This document shows positions 1 through 8,805 of a stretch of 64,000 nucleotides of DNA, piece after piece (positions within the stretch are counted from its first letter, which is position 1; every line of letters begins with the position of its first letter). A program made the position numbers and the translations under genes. Source of the stretch: Thiothrix winogradskyi (GTDB lineage: Bacteria > Pseudomonadota > Gammaproteobacteria > Thiotrichales > Thiotrichaceae); NCBI RefSeq assembly GCF_021650935.1, contig NZ_CP091244.1, positions 682,001 through 746,000 on the forward strand, in the 5' to 3' direction. The notes beneath the pieces were generated by a model. That model saw only the letters and a list, made by a program, of their open reading frames with translations, did not search any database and was not told the DNA's origin.

Positions 1-433
1 GGCAGCGTTCGCGTGGGCAATTCCGATGGCGTTTACCGCCGTGACGGGCGTATTACCGCCCGCAGTGGCGTGGTTGCTGTTTCTGGCAACCGTACTGTGG
101 ACAACCGCCTACGACACTATGTACGCGATGTGTGACCGTGAGGATGACGTGAAAATTGGGGTTAAATCCAGCGCAATTTTATTCGGGCAACACGACCGTT
201 TGATCATTGGCATCTTGCAACTACTCATGCTGGCGTTGCTGATTACCGTTGGCATTCTCAGTGGACGCGGGTCTTGGTATTGGCTGGGGCTACTGGTGGC
301 TGCAATGCTCTCGGTCTATCAGCAATGGTTGATTCGTGAGCGCGAACCGCAACCGAGTTTACAAGCGTTTCTGAATAACCATTGGTTAGGCATGGCAGTC
401 TTTGCGGGGATTGCAGCCGATTATGCTTTCTGA
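1..433 (+). CDS. ubiA: 4-hydroxybenzoate octaprenyltransferase, 3' part
   Basis: This is the C-terminal part of a UbiA-family membrane prenyltransferase, which attaches the polyprenyl tail to 4-hydroxybenzoate in ubiquinone synthesis. The reading frame is open from base 2, so the gene starts outside the window; the first ATG at 26 is internal. The second Asp-rich motif of the family is present as YDTMYAMCDREDD, followed by the usual KIG(V/I)KS segment. Three to four hydrophobic helices follow and the protein ends at a TGA at 431-433. The fragment is collinear with the family C-terminus and shows no damage. FabA follows after about 50 bases on the same strand. Confidence 0.9.
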   Translation, partial: AAFAWAIPMAFTAVTGVLPPAVAWLLFLATVLWTTAYDTMYAMCDREDDVKIGVKSSAILFGQHDRLIIGILQLLMLALLITVGILSGRGSWYWLGLLVAAMLSVYQQWLIREREPQPSLQAFLNNHWLGMAVFAGIAADYAF

Positions 434-483
434 AGCAGATTCCGCTACAATTGGCGGCTTTATGACACTCTTGAGCTTGCATT

Positions 484-999
484 ATGTCCAGACAATCCAG
501 TTTTACCCGTGAAGAACTCCTGCAATGTGGTCGTGGCGAAATGTTCGGCCCCGGCAATGCGCAATTGCCAACCCCTAATATGCTGATGATGGATCGCGTC
601 GTCGAAATCAGCGCTGACGGCGGAGCAGCAGGCAAAGGTCATATTCTGGCAGAACTGGATATTACCCCCGATCTATGGTTTTTTGATTGCCATTTCCCCG
701 GTGACCCGGTAATGCCCGGCTGTTTGGGCTTGGATGCTATGTGGCAAATCATCGGTTTTTACTTGGCGTGGTTGGGCAACCCTGGTCACGGTCGTGCCTT
801 AGGCGTGGGTGAGGTAAAGTTTTTTGGTCAAGTATTGCCGACAGCTAAAAAGGTAACGTACAAAATTGAACTGACCCGCGTGATTACCCGTAAGCTGGTG
901 ATGGGGATCGGTAACGGCAGTCTGGAAGTCGACGGTCGCGAAATTTATACCGCGAAGGACTTGCGGGTGGGTTTGTTTACCTCGACGGCGAATTTCTAA
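484..999 (+). CDS. fabA: 3-hydroxydecanoyl-ACP dehydratase/isomerase
   Basis: FabA dehydrates 3-hydroxydecanoyl-ACP and isomerises the trans-2 to the cis-3 enoyl form, starting unsaturated fatty acid synthesis. The 171-aa length is standard. The catalytic pair is visible: His70 in DCHFPGDPVMPG and Asp84 in the GLDAMWQ segment, at the same numbers as in the E. coli enzyme. FabA occurs mainly in gammaproteobacteria and some alphaproteobacteria, which supports the taxonomic reading. A hairpin followed by T-rich sequence lies just downstream, so the gene is probably monocistronic or ends a short operon. No fabB follows it here. Confidence 0.97.
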   Translation: MSRQSSFTREELLQCGRGEMFGPGNAQLPTPNMLMMDRVVEISADGGAAGKGHILAELDITPDLWFFDCHFPGDPVMPGCLGLDAMWQIIGFYLAWLGNPGHGRALGVGEVKFFGQVLPTAKKVTYKIELTRVITRKLVMGIGNGSLEVDGREIYTAKDLRVGLFTSTANF

Positions 1000-1021
1000 A
1001 CAACCTGACTGCCTATTAAGG

Positions 1022-1065
1022 AACTTCTTGCCGCTGGCTCGTTCAAAACGCCAAGAAGTTTTCTT
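1022..1065 (+). terminator. Putative terminator after fabA
   Basis: A 9-bp perfect stem, AACTTCTTG (1022-1030) pairing with CAAGAAGTT (1052-1060), is followed by TTCTT. The loop of about 21 bases is long for an intrinsic terminator, so this is a moderate call. Confidence 0.5.
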
Positions 1066-1091
1066 CACAACGGAAGCACAGGAGCAATACC

Positions 1092-1784
1092 ATGAAACAA
1101 CAACTCGCTGCCCTATTGATTGGTATGGCTGCGTGGGGCGTTACCCATGCCGCCGATACCCCGGTTTATGATCGGATTGCGTTTAGCGTCAGTGCTGAAA
1201 AAGAAGTGCCTAACGACGTTTTGACAGCAGTGTTGTATGCCGAACAACAAGGTCAAGATACGGTTGCAATGGCAGATGCCGTCAATCAAGCCATTACCTG
1301 GGCGATTGACGTTGCCAAGCAAGAAACCACCGTGGAAACCAGTACGCTTGATTACACGACCAATCCGATGTACACCGATTCACGTATTACGGGTTGGCAA
1401 GTGCGTCAAAGTATTCAACTCACCAGTAAAAACAGCAAGGCATTGAGTGGTTTGCTGGGTAAATTGCAGGAAAAATTACGCATCGAAGGTATCCATTACC
1501 GTGTTTCGCCTGAAGTGCAAAGCAGTACCGAAGAAGAGCTGATTAATACCGCATTAGCGAATTTCAAGAAACGTGCTGAACAAATTAAAACCAGCATGGG
1601 GCGTGCAGAATACCGTGTGGCGCGAATTGATGTACAAGCTGCTAACGATTTTCAACCACCGATGATGCGCATGGCAGCAATGGATTCCGTCGCAATGGCG
1701 GCTCCCGCAGCACCTGAATTGGAAAGTGGTAAGCAGAAACTCAAAGTGAATGTGCAAGCCGAGATTGAACTTTCGATTCAATAG
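1092..1784 (+). CDS. SIMPL domain (DUF541) periplasmic protein
   Basis: This 230-aa protein has a clear signal peptide, with a hydrophobic core at residues 4-18 and likely cleavage after THA, so it should be periplasmic or outer-membrane associated. The rest matches the SIMPL/DUF541 layout: a segment around IAFSVSAEKEVPNDVL, a central KETTVETSTLDYTTNP stretch, and a C-terminal end with alternating hydrophobic strands (KLKVNVQAEIELSI). Family members such as BP26 and YggE form ring-like oligomers and have been linked to oxidative stress, but the molecular function is not settled. It stands alone between fabA and rpmE2, with an Ala/Met-rich insertion near residues 195-213. Confidence 0.85.
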   Translation: MKQQLAALLIGMAAWGVTHAADTPVYDRIAFSVSAEKEVPNDVLTAVLYAEQQGQDTVAMADAVNQAITWAIDVAKQETTVETSTLDYTTNPMYTDSRITGWQVRQSIQLTSKNSKALSGLLGKLQEKLRIEGIHYRVSPEVQSSTEEELINTALANFKKRAEQIKTSMGRAEYRVARIDVQAANDFQPPMMRMAAMDSVAMAAPAAPELESGKQKLKVNVQAEIELSIQ

Positions 1785-1804
1785 CGCTAAGATGTTGCGC
1801 TTTT
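1783..1804 (+). terminator. Short hairpin after the SIMPL gene
   Basis: AGCGC (1783-1787) pairs with GCGCT (1797-1801) and runs into TTTT. It overlaps the stop codon region of the SIMPL gene. The stem is short, so the terminator call is tentative. Confidence 0.4.
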
Positions 1805-1836
1805 CGCATATACCCGAATAACTTGAGGATTTCAAC

Positions 1837-2085
1837 ATGAAGCCCGGCATTCACCCTAACTACAGAGAAGTCGTCTTTCAAGACCTGACTAGCGGCTTCG
1901 CGTTTCTGACCCGCTCCACGGTTAACACCAGAGAAAACATTGCTTGGGAAGATGGCAAAGAATACCCACTGGTCAAAGTGGAAATTTCCAGCCAATCTCA
2001 CCCCTTCTACACCGGCAAGCAAGCGGTTAGCACCACGGCTGGTCGTGTGGAAAAGTTCAAGAACCGTTATGCACGTGGCAAGTAA
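1837..2085 (+). CDS. rpmE2: Ribosomal protein bL31, type B (zinc-independent)
   Basis: This 82-aa protein is the type B form of ribosomal protein L31. It opens with MKPGIHPNYREVVFQD and contains the type B segment VEISSQSHPFYTG. It has no cysteines, so it lacks the zinc-binding Cys motif of the type A (C+) form. In many bacteria the C-minus paralog replaces the zinc-containing one when zinc is scarce and is controlled by Zur. I see no convincing Zur operator in the short upstream gap, so here it may be the housekeeping copy. A strong terminator follows directly. Confidence 0.95.
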   Translation: MKPGIHPNYREVVFQDLTSGFAFLTRSTVNTRENIAWEDGKEYPLVKVEISSQSHPFYTGKQAVSTTAGRVEKFKNRYARGK

Positions 2086-2120
2086 GCCCTAGCAGACTGT
2101 TCCAGAATCATGCATCATTA

Positions 2121-2147
2121 AAAGGCGCTCTAACCAGCGCCTTTTTT
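2121..2147 (+). terminator. Rho-independent terminator of rpmE2
   Basis: A GC-rich stem AAAGGCGCT (2121-2129) pairs with AGCGCC plus a run of six Ts (2136-2147). This is a textbook intrinsic terminator, and it ends just upstream of the M48 protease gene. Confidence 0.85.
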
Positions 2148-2169
2148 GTTTTTGATGGAGAATGATAAT

Positions 2170-3153
2170 ATGCGGCTAACCACTCTTATTTCCAGCATAC
2201 TGCTTAGCAGCACCGCCTTGCTCGCGGGGTGCTCGGTCAGCCCGGTCACGGGTGAAAAGCAATTGGCGTTAATGTCCGAAGCGGAGGAAATTCAAACCGG
2301 GCAACAAGCCCACCGTGAAATCATTGCGAAAAATCCCCCGTATCAAGATGCGGGTGTGCAAGCTTACGTCAGCCGTATCGGGCAACTGATGGCGGCACAA
2401 AGCCATCGCAATAACCTACGCTTCACGTTCACCGTATTGGATGATCCGGCTGTCAATGCGTTTGCCTTACCGGGTGGCTATATCTACATCACGACGGGAT
2501 TAATGGCGTACATGAATTCCGAAGCCGAACTTGCCGGGGTGTTAGGGCATGAAATTGGTCACGTTGCCGATCGTCACAATGTCCAACAAGCCTCCTGGGG
2601 AGTCGTGGGGAGCATTGCCACCAGCGTCATCGGTGAAAAAATCGGCAATAAAGACCTGCTCAACACCATCGGTGAGCTGGGTTTAAGCAATTACAGCCGC
2701 ACCCAAGAACTGGCAGCCGATGGCTTGGGTGCTGAATACCTCGCCCGTGCCGGGTATGACCCCGCCAATATGGCAAATGTAATTGCCACCCTGCAAGCTT
2801 ACGACCAATTCAAAGGCGGCGGCTCCGACCCTTACCGTGACTTGTTCTCGACTCACCCAAACAATGACGTGCGCCTGCAACAACTCATTGGGCAAGCACG
2901 CCGTTACGGCAGCGGCACGCGCGATGCTGGGCGTGATACTTACCTGCGCCAGATCGACGGCTTGCGCCTGCCACTGGGCAATGGGCAAACCGTACAGGTA
3001 CGCCTGCTTACCGTGCGCCCCGGCGATAATTTCAATAGCTTGGCGGCATCCAGTCGCTTAAGCAACAACGCCGCGATGCACCTGCGGGTACTGAACGGGC
3101 TGTTCCCGAATGGTGAACCCGTTCCCGGTCAATTAGTAAAGACCATACAATAA
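2170..3153 (+). CDS. M48 family metalloprotease, lipoprotein
   Basis: This is a zinc metalloprotease of the M48/BepA-YfgC type, probably involved in outer membrane protein quality control. I chose ATG 2170 (327 aa) over an upstream TTG because GGAG lies 9 bases ahead and because it gives a clean lipoprotein signal ending in LLAGC (Cys21). The zinc motif HEIGH is at residues 127-131, and the third ligand is the Glu in RTQELAADG. The C-terminal 65 residues form a separate module with a VRPGDNFNSLA segment, common in stand-alone Zn-dependent proteases of this family. No TPR domain as in BepA is visible, so I do not assign bepA. Confidence 0.88.
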   Translation: MRLTTLISSILLSSTALLAGCSVSPVTGEKQLALMSEAEEIQTGQQAHREIIAKNPPYQDAGVQAYVSRIGQLMAAQSHRNNLRFTFTVLDDPAVNAFALPGGYIYITTGLMAYMNSEAELAGVLGHEIGHVADRHNVQQASWGVVGSIATSVIGEKIGNKDLLNTIGELGLSNYSRTQELAADGLGAEYLARAGYDPANMANVIATLQAYDQFKGGGSDPYRDLFSTHPNNDVRLQQLIGQARRYGSGTRDAGRDTYLRQIDGLRLPLGNGQTVQVRLLTVRPGDNFNSLAASSRLSNNAAMHLRVLNGLFPNGEPVPGQLVKTIQ

Positions 3154-3226
3154 CGTAGACGATAACAGCGCACCCAGTTAGCCCAATAACACTTTACCCG
3201 GATCACACACAATAGGCGGAGGAGCC

Positions 3227-4444
3227 ATGTCCAATTTAAAAGAAGATGCGCTGAAATATCACGCTGAACCACGTCCCGGCAAAATTGCCACCCACATCAC
3301 CAAGCCAACCGCGACACAACGCGACTTGTCGCTGGCGTATTCACCGGGGGTTGCGGAACCCGTGCGTGAAATCCACAAAGACCCGGAAGCGGCGTACCTG
3401 TACACCGGCAAAGGCAATCTGGTCGCCGTCATTTCCGACGGTTCCGCCGTGCTGGGTTTAGGCAATGTCGGCGCACTCGCCGGTAAACCTGTGATGGAAG
3501 GCAAAGGTTTGTTGTTCAAACGCTTTGCTGACATTGACGTGTTTGACATTGAAGTTGCCACCCAAGACGTGGAAGAGTTCATCACCGTGGTGAAGAACAT
3601 TGCAGGCACATTCGGCGGGATTAATCTGGAAGACATTTCCGCACCGCGTTGTTTCGAGATTGAAAAACGCCTGCAAGCGATGCTCGACATTCCGGTATTC
3701 CACGATGACCAACACGGTACTGCGGTGATTATTGCCGCCGGTTTAATGAATGCGCTGGAAATTCAGGGCAAAAAAATCGGCGACGTGAACATTGTGTGCG
3801 TGGGCGCAGGTGCGGCAGGGATTGCCTCCATGAACCTGCTGGGAGCCTTGGGTGCGGATAAGCAAAAGCTGTTAATGGTTGACAGCAAAGGCGTGTTACA
3901 CACCGGGCGTACCGATTTGAATGCTTTCAAACGCGATTACGCGGTGGAAACCGACAAGCATACCTTGGCGGATGCGTGTCAGGGTGCGGATGTGTTCATT
4001 GGTTTATCCGGCCCGGACATTATGACGGTGGATATGCTCAACAGCATGGCAGCTAACCCGATTGTATTCGCGTTGTCTAACCCCGATCCAGAAATCAATC
4101 CGGTGGTAGCGTTGGCGGCACGCAGTGATTTGATTATGGCGACGGGGCGTAGCGATCAGCCTAACCAAATCAACAATGTGTTGGGCTTCCCGTTCTTGTT
4201 CCGGGGTGCATTGGATGTACGGGCGCGTTGCATCAATATCGAGATGCTCAAAGCGGCGGTGTATACGCTGGCGGAATTAGCCCGTGAACCCGTGCCGCAA
4301 GACGTGCTGGATGCTTACGGCTTAGACGCGCTGGAATTTGGGAAAGACTACATCATTCCCAAGCCGTTTGATTTGCGTTTGCGTGAGCGTGTGCCTGCGG
4401 CAGTGTCCAAAGCGGCGTGTGACAGTGGTGTCGCACGCCTCTAA
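3227..4444 (+). CDS. Malic enzyme, short form
   Basis: This enzyme oxidatively decarboxylates malate to pyruvate, reducing NAD(P). The 405-aa protein carries the malic enzyme N-terminal domain (LAYSPGVAEP with the catalytic Tyr38; GKGNLVAVISDGSAVLG) and the NAD-binding domain (VGAGAAGIAS near residue 195, LSNPDPE, ATGRSDQPNQINN). It lacks the phosphotransacetylase-like C-terminal half found in the roughly 750-aa MaeB proteins, so it is a single-domain enzyme. AGGCGGAGGAG ahead of the ATG is a strong ribosome binding site. It converges with hemY, with only 12 bases between the stops. Cofactor preference cannot be read with confidence. Confidence 0.93.
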   Translation: MSNLKEDALKYHAEPRPGKIATHITKPTATQRDLSLAYSPGVAEPVREIHKDPEAAYLYTGKGNLVAVISDGSAVLGLGNVGALAGKPVMEGKGLLFKRFADIDVFDIEVATQDVEEFITVVKNIAGTFGGINLEDISAPRCFEIEKRLQAMLDIPVFHDDQHGTAVIIAAGLMNALEIQGKKIGDVNIVCVGAGAAGIASMNLLGALGADKQKLLMVDSKGVLHTGRTDLNAFKRDYAVETDKHTLADACQGADVFIGLSGPDIMTVDMLNSMAANPIVFALSNPDPEINPVVALAARSDLIMATGRSDQPNQINNVLGFPFLFRGALDVRARCINIEMLKAAVYTLAELAREPVPQDVLDAYGLDALEFGKDYIIPKPFDLRLRERVPAAVSKAACDSGVARL

Positions 4445-4456
4445 GTGACAGCTAAG

Positions 4457-5734
4457 TTACAGACCGTTATACGGCGTTAACACTGGCGGCGTCTGTGGGT
4501 TAACCTGCGGACGCTGCGTGGGGGTCAGGTTCAGTTTCTCACCATCGGTGCGGATGCAATAACGCAAGCCCATGCGGTAACAGCGTTGCGCATTCTCCGG
4601 CTCTTTCATGGTTTCCAGCAATTCTGCCAGTTCCAAATAGCCTTCGGTATTGGGGGCTTGGTTGAGGCTGGCTTCGTAATAGCTTTTTGCCATACCCCAC
4701 AGTTTTTGCTGGTTATACAAACGTGCCAATAACAACAGCAACGCCGGATTATTGGCGGGTTGGCTGAGCTGCCATTTTTCCGCTTGTTGGATGGTATTGC
4801 CGAGACTATGGTGTTGAGTCCGCCCGTACAAATCTGCCAAACCATCATCCCAACGTTTGCTGAGAATATTGCTGATAAAACTGTTACACGCCAAATCATC
4901 CCCCGCTGCGTGCAACGCTTGCGCATACAACACAATGGCTTCGTGATTATCACGAATCGGCGTGGGTAATTTTTTCCACATTGCCTGCAACTTGTCGGTT
5001 TGTCCGCCTTTGGCATAATGCTGGAACATGGCTTTCAGGGTTGCGCCTTGTACCTTGCCCATATCATCATTTTTCAATAAGTTTTGCTTGGCTAAATCCG
5101 GCAACAATCCCAACAGTGCGTCCCAATTTTCTTGCCGGTACAACACTTTCGCCAACAACTTCAAGACGTAAGAGTGTTTGGGGGACAGTTCCCGCAAACG
5201 TATCAAGGTAGCGTGCGCTTGTTCCAACTGCCCGCCGCCAAACTGCATTTCGGCTTGCGACACCCCCACCGCGACATTGGCTTTGCTATCGCTTTCAATC
5301 GCCTGCTTGAGTAATTCGTCACGGCGCTCATAGGCTTCGCGCATGTGGGCAGCCCGTGCAGCAGCAAGGTAATTCAGCAAAGGCGTATCGCTGTAAGGCG
5401 CATGATCCACCAACAGCTTCTCAGCTTTATCCCAATGGCCTTCGGTTAATTGGATCAAACCTTGTGTCAGAGCGCGGTTGGCTTTACTCCCCAAACGTGC
5501 GGCACGAAAGCGGCTGAAACTGCGGCGCATTCCGAAGCCGTGACGCAACAAGCTGACCAGCAAATAAAAACCCACACATGCCAGCAACACCAAAGCAGCG
5601 AGCGCGGCAGTCTTCATTTCCAGACTCCACACGCCCCAAGTAATGGTGGCAATGCCGGGATGCGCCAACACTAATTGCCCCAGCCACACAAGCAGCGCGA
5701 TCAAGATCAGCGATATGACTAGGTAAAACATCAT
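4457..5734 (-). CDS. hemY: HemY, haem-biosynthesis associated membrane TPR protein
   Basis: This 425-aa protein begins with two transmembrane helices (near residues 3-22 and 40-62) followed by TPR-like helical repeats, including LLARLYNQQKLWGMAKSYYEASLN near the C-terminus. This is the layout of the proteobacterial HemY family, which is unrelated to protoporphyrinogen oxidase despite the shared name. Its start overlaps the hemX stop by 4 bases, so it is the last gene of a hemC-hemD-hemX-hemY operon. Its biochemical role is not established; the family is thought to organise late haem enzymes at the inner membrane. Confidence 0.9.
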   Translation of the reverse strand: MMFYLVISLILIALLVWLGQLVLAHPGIATITWGVWSLEMKTAALAALVLLACVGFYLLVSLLRHGFGMRRSFSRFRAARLGSKANRALTQGLIQLTEGHWDKAEKLLVDHAPYSDTPLLNYLAAARAAHMREAYERRDELLKQAIESDSKANVAVGVSQAEMQFGGGQLEQAHATLIRLRELSPKHSYVLKLLAKVLYRQENWDALLGLLPDLAKQNLLKNDDMGKVQGATLKAMFQHYAKGGQTDKLQAMWKKLPTPIRDNHEAIVLYAQALHAAGDDLACNSFISNILSKRWDDGLADLYGRTQHHSLGNTIQQAEKWQLSQPANNPALLLLLARLYNQQKLWGMAKSYYEASLNQAPNTEGYLELAELLETMKEPENAQRCYRMGLRYCIRTDGEKLNLTPTQRPQVNPQTPPVLTPYNGL

Positions 5735-7026
5735 TCGCGCTTGCCTCCCTCTGACTCAGCCTTGTCAGCCTTATCAGTTTTCTTGTCAGCCTTGTCAGGT
5801 GTCTCGGTCTCGACCTTATCAAGTGTATCGGCATCATTGACGGGTACACTGTTTGCTTCAGCCTGACGTGCACTTTCTAACTGCTTAAGGCTGGCAGAAA
5901 TATCAGGAAGAACCGGCTGTAACTCTACTTTGGCAATGTCATCCAACTCCGTCAGCAAGGGCTTTGCCTGCTCAGGCGGGTAATAGCTACCCAACGTTTC
6001 CCGAATCAAGTTTAGTTGCGCCTTAAACCCCGTGACATCCCCCTGAAGCACCAATAAACGCAAATTTTCCAGCCGTAATTGCAACAATTGGAACAAATGC
6101 AAGCGTGCATCCGCATCCAACTGCATCTGCAAAGGCTTATCGTGTTGGCGGATGACTATCGCATCATTCAGGGTTTCCAAAGCCTTGCGCTTATAGTCTG
6201 CCCACAAGGAATTACCTTCCACTGCCGTATCGGCATCCTCTGCGGCGGGCTTGAGCTCTTCTGCCAGCGGGGTTGCGGGCAATGCAGGCAAGGGTTTCAA
6301 CCCCAACATCATGGCATTAATGCGTTGCGACACGCCCACAATATCCGGTACCGGTACAGCTTCCAAGCTCGACATATCCCGCGCAATTTGTTGGCGCACC
6401 GGCAAGTAATTCACTGAGCCAACTTTCGCCAGCAATGCATCCGCTTCTTTCAAGGCGGTAATCGCTGTGCGTACATCTTTTGCCAGATGCAACTGGCGGG
6501 CTGCCAGTTTTAGCAAAAATTCAACCTCAGCAATTTGCCATTCATCCGCACTCGCTGGGGTTGCGCTTTGCTGCATTTTCGCCTGCAAAAACGTCACCTG
6601 CTCTACTTGCGAGGCGACCGTATCCGCAAACTGGCGGGTTTGGTGTTGCAACCGTGCCATTTCCTGCAAGGCTTGCTCATTATTGCTGAGTGCCTTGGCG
6701 GTTTTGGCATCCAAATCCTCCCGTAAGGTATTCAAGGCATCACTGGTCGGCACGGTCTTGAGCTGTTCACGCAAGGTAACAATTTCAGCCGCATTACTAC
6801 GCGCTTTATCGTTCATACGCTGCCAATGCTTATAGCCCGCCGCAATGCCGATGGCGGTAAAAGACAGCGCCAAGATAGACACAAATATGGCAAAACGTGC
6901 GCCAGTCGATTTCGGATGAGACGCGGCATTCTCAAATTCGGCATCCGACCGCATCGGCTCAACCGCATCCACGGCGGTATGCAAAGTTCCGTTATCAGCT
7001 TCGTGTGTCGCTGGTTTATCAATCAT
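5731..7026 (-). CDS. hemX: HemX-like membrane protein
   Basis: This protein (431 aa from ATG 7026) has a short cytoplasmic N-terminus, one transmembrane helix (FAIFVSILALSFTAIGIAAG, about residues 45-65), a long coiled-coil segment and a helical domain, matching the HemX family. It is a membrane-anchored partner in haem synthesis and not a catalytic methyltransferase. The ATG overlaps the hemD stop as ATGA, which fixes the start 7 codons inside the longest frame. The last 40 residues are a repetitive, highly charged Lys/Asp/Glu tail (KADKKTDKADKAE), encoded by near-repeats around 5757-5800. Confidence 0.88.
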   Translation of the reverse strand: MIDKPATHEADNGTLHTAVDAVEPMRSDAEFENAASHPKSTGARFAIFVSILALSFTAIGIAAGYKHWQRMNDKARSNAAEIVTLREQLKTVPTSDALNTLREDLDAKTAKALSNNEQALQEMARLQHQTRQFADTVASQVEQVTFLQAKMQQSATPASADEWQIAEVEFLLKLAARQLHLAKDVRTAITALKEADALLAKVGSVNYLPVRQQIARDMSSLEAVPVPDIVGVSQRINAMMLGLKPLPALPATPLAEELKPAAEDADTAVEGNSLWADYKRKALETLNDAIVIRQHDKPLQMQLDADARLHLFQLLQLRLENLRLLVLQGDVTGFKAQLNLIRETLGSYYPPEQAKPLLTELDDIAKVELQPVLPDISASLKQLESARQAEANSVPVNDADTLDKVETETPDKADKKTDKADKAESEGGKRE

Positions 7027-7802
7027 GCTTGGAATTCCTGTGCCCAATGGATGAGTGCCTGCAACATGGCCTCATCACCGGGGTTGTCTGCAATGCAAAT
7101 AGTTCCGGTAAATCCAACAGTGCGTGCCGTGGCTAACATCCGCTGGCTCCCGACCAACAAGGGAACCGTTTTTATCCAGTCGGGATTATTCAGCAGGGTG
7201 AGCAAATTCAATAAGCCCTCGCTGCTGGTGATGGTGATTATATCAAGCTGCCGCTGTTCATGAAGGTATTTCAGGTGGCTGGCATCGATTTGAGGGCAAA
7301 CTCGCTGATACACATCCAAATAAGTGACCTGTGCGCCACGTTCCCGCAAGGTATCGGCGAGCAATTCCCGCCCACCTTGCCCGCGAAAAATCAGGATACG
7401 CCGCCCGCTCAAGTGCTGCGTTTGCGGCAATGCCAGAAAGTCTTCACTGGTAAAGCCGCGTGCGGGAACCCAGTGTGCAGTGAAACCGTGTTGTTGCAAT
7501 ACCTTCGCCGTTTGTTTGCCAATCGCACCCAAGGTCAGGGTATGCAACACTGCCCGCTGCGCCGCGTCCATTGCTTGCAGACCATATTCCACCGCATTCG
7601 CGCTAATAAATACCGCCGTGTCATAGTGTGATAACTGTGCCAGCATGAGCGAAATTGTCGCTTGCTCATCCAGCGGACAAATCTCAACCACCGGCAATAA
7701 CAACACACTCGCACCCGCCTGTTCCAACGCTTGCCGAAATCCTGCTGCCTGATGCGCGGGGCGGGTAACGACAATGTGCAAGCCATGCAGTGCTTCAGGC
7801 AT
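7023..7802 (-). CDS. hemD: Uroporphyrinogen-III synthase
   Basis: HemD cyclises hydroxymethylbilane with inversion of ring D to give uroporphyrinogen III. The 259-aa protein starts at MPEALHGLHIVVTRP; this ATG overlaps the hemC stop by 8 bases, whereas the longer frame would run deep into hemC. Family features include the opening VTRPAHQAAGF, the AVEYGLQAM segment and ITSSEGLLNLL in the second domain. HemD is poorly conserved in general, so its place between hemC and hemX adds much of the confidence. Translation is probably coupled with both neighbours. Confidence 0.93.
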   Translation of the reverse strand: MPEALHGLHIVVTRPAHQAAGFRQALEQAGASVLLLPVVEICPLDEQATISLMLAQLSHYDTAVFISANAVEYGLQAMDAAQRAVLHTLTLGAIGKQTAKVLQQHGFTAHWVPARGFTSEDFLALPQTQHLSGRRILIFRGQGGRELLADTLRERGAQVTYLDVYQRVCPQIDASHLKYLHEQRQLDIITITSSEGLLNLLTLLNNPDWIKTVPLLVGSQRMLATARTVGFTGTICIADNPGDEAMLQALIHWAQEFQA

Positions 7803-8724
7803 GAATGCCCAGTAAGGCCAGCACTTTATCACCGCCTTGTGCCAGCAAATCCTCCGCAATCGCCACACCCAAAGCATCCGGGTCAACGGTACAGCCGCGC
7901 TGTTCACAAGTATACAGCGCGGAACCATCGGGGAAGCCAATCAACCCACGCATCCGTAATGCCCCGTCTTGCAACTCGGCAAACCCTGCCACCGGTACTT
8001 GGCAGCCACCGTTGAGGCGTTGGTTCATGGCACGCTCGGCACGCACACACACCGTGGTTTCCGCGTGACGCAAAGGAGCCAGCAAGTGTTCCACCCGTGG
8101 GTCGTTGCGGCGGCACTCAATCCCGACTGCCCCTTGCCCAATCGCAGGCAAACTTTGTTCGGTGGATAAAAAGGCGGTAATCCGCGTCTGGAATTCAAGC
8201 CGAATCAATCCCGCTGCCGCCAGAATAATCGCATCGTATTCACCATTATCCAGTTTCGCCAGCCGCGTATTGACGTTGCCGCGCAAATCCTTGATCTGCA
8301 AATGCGGGTAACAGGCGCGGATTTGGGTTTGACGGCGCAAACTCGACGTTCCCACGATAGCGCCCGGTGGCAATGCATCCAAATTCTGGTAGCGGTTGGA
8401 AACAAACGCATCACGCGGGTCTTCACGCTGCAAGATCACCGGCAGATGCAAACCTTCGGGGAATTCCATCGGCACATCTTTCATGGAATGCACCGCAATA
8501 TCGGCTGAACCCTCCAGCATCCCCAGCTCTAGCTCCTTGACGAACAAGCCTTTGCCGCCAATTTTAGACAACGGACTGTCGAGAATTTTATCACCACGAG
8601 TCACCATTCCCACCATTTCAATCTGGAGGTCAGGGTGAAGTGTTTGCAAGCGGTGGGCGACGTGTTCAGCTTGCCACATGGCAAGTGGGCTGGTGCGGGT
8701 AGCGATACGAATAATCTCGGACAT
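7795..8724 (-). CDS. hemC: Porphobilinogen deaminase (hydroxymethylbilane synthase)
   Basis: HemC polymerises four porphobilinogens into hydroxymethylbilane using a covalent dipyrromethane cofactor. The 309-aa protein shows the N-terminal IRIATRTSPLAMWQA, the active-site loop DKILDSPLSKIGGKGLFVKE, HSMKDVP, and the cofactor-binding Cys241 in NGGCQVPV (Cys242 in E. coli). It is the first gene of the hem operon. Its 5' flank is cut at 81 bases by an ISAs1-family insertion, so its native promoter may have been displaced or replaced. Confidence 0.97.
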   Translation of the reverse strand: MSEIIRIATRTSPLAMWQAEHVAHRLQTLHPDLQIEMVGMVTRGDKILDSPLSKIGGKGLFVKELELGMLEGSADIAVHSMKDVPMEFPEGLHLPVILQREDPRDAFVSNRYQNLDALPPGAIVGTSSLRRQTQIRACYPHLQIKDLRGNVNTRLAKLDNGEYDAIILAAAGLIRLEFQTRITAFLSTEQSLPAIGQGAVGIECRRNDPRVEHLLAPLRHAETTVCVRAERAMNQRLNGGCQVPVAGFAELQDGALRMRGLIGFPDGSALYTCEQRGCTVDPDALGVAIAEDLLAQGGDKVLALLGIHA

Positions 8725-8797
8725 GATTCCTGCGCGTGTCTGGTTGAATGAGAGAATGCTAGCCTAGCACTTTACGGCAAAGACGGGGTAACTTCCA

Positions 8798-8805
8798 TCC
8801 TCAGT
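8798..8805. repeat. Left 8-bp target site duplication of the ISAs1-family element
   Basis: TCCTCAGT at 8798-8805 is repeated exactly at 10064-10071, directly outside the two terminal inverted repeats. This is the expected duplication length for ISAs1 elements and defines the insertion precisely. Confidence 0.92.

Noticed and set aside
442..460. Shared CCGCTACAATTGGCG-like motif before fabA and (12403-12417) hemF as a regulator site
   Set aside because: The match is best explained by a TACAAT -10 box. The -35 regions do not agree, and two copies are too few to infer a regulon.
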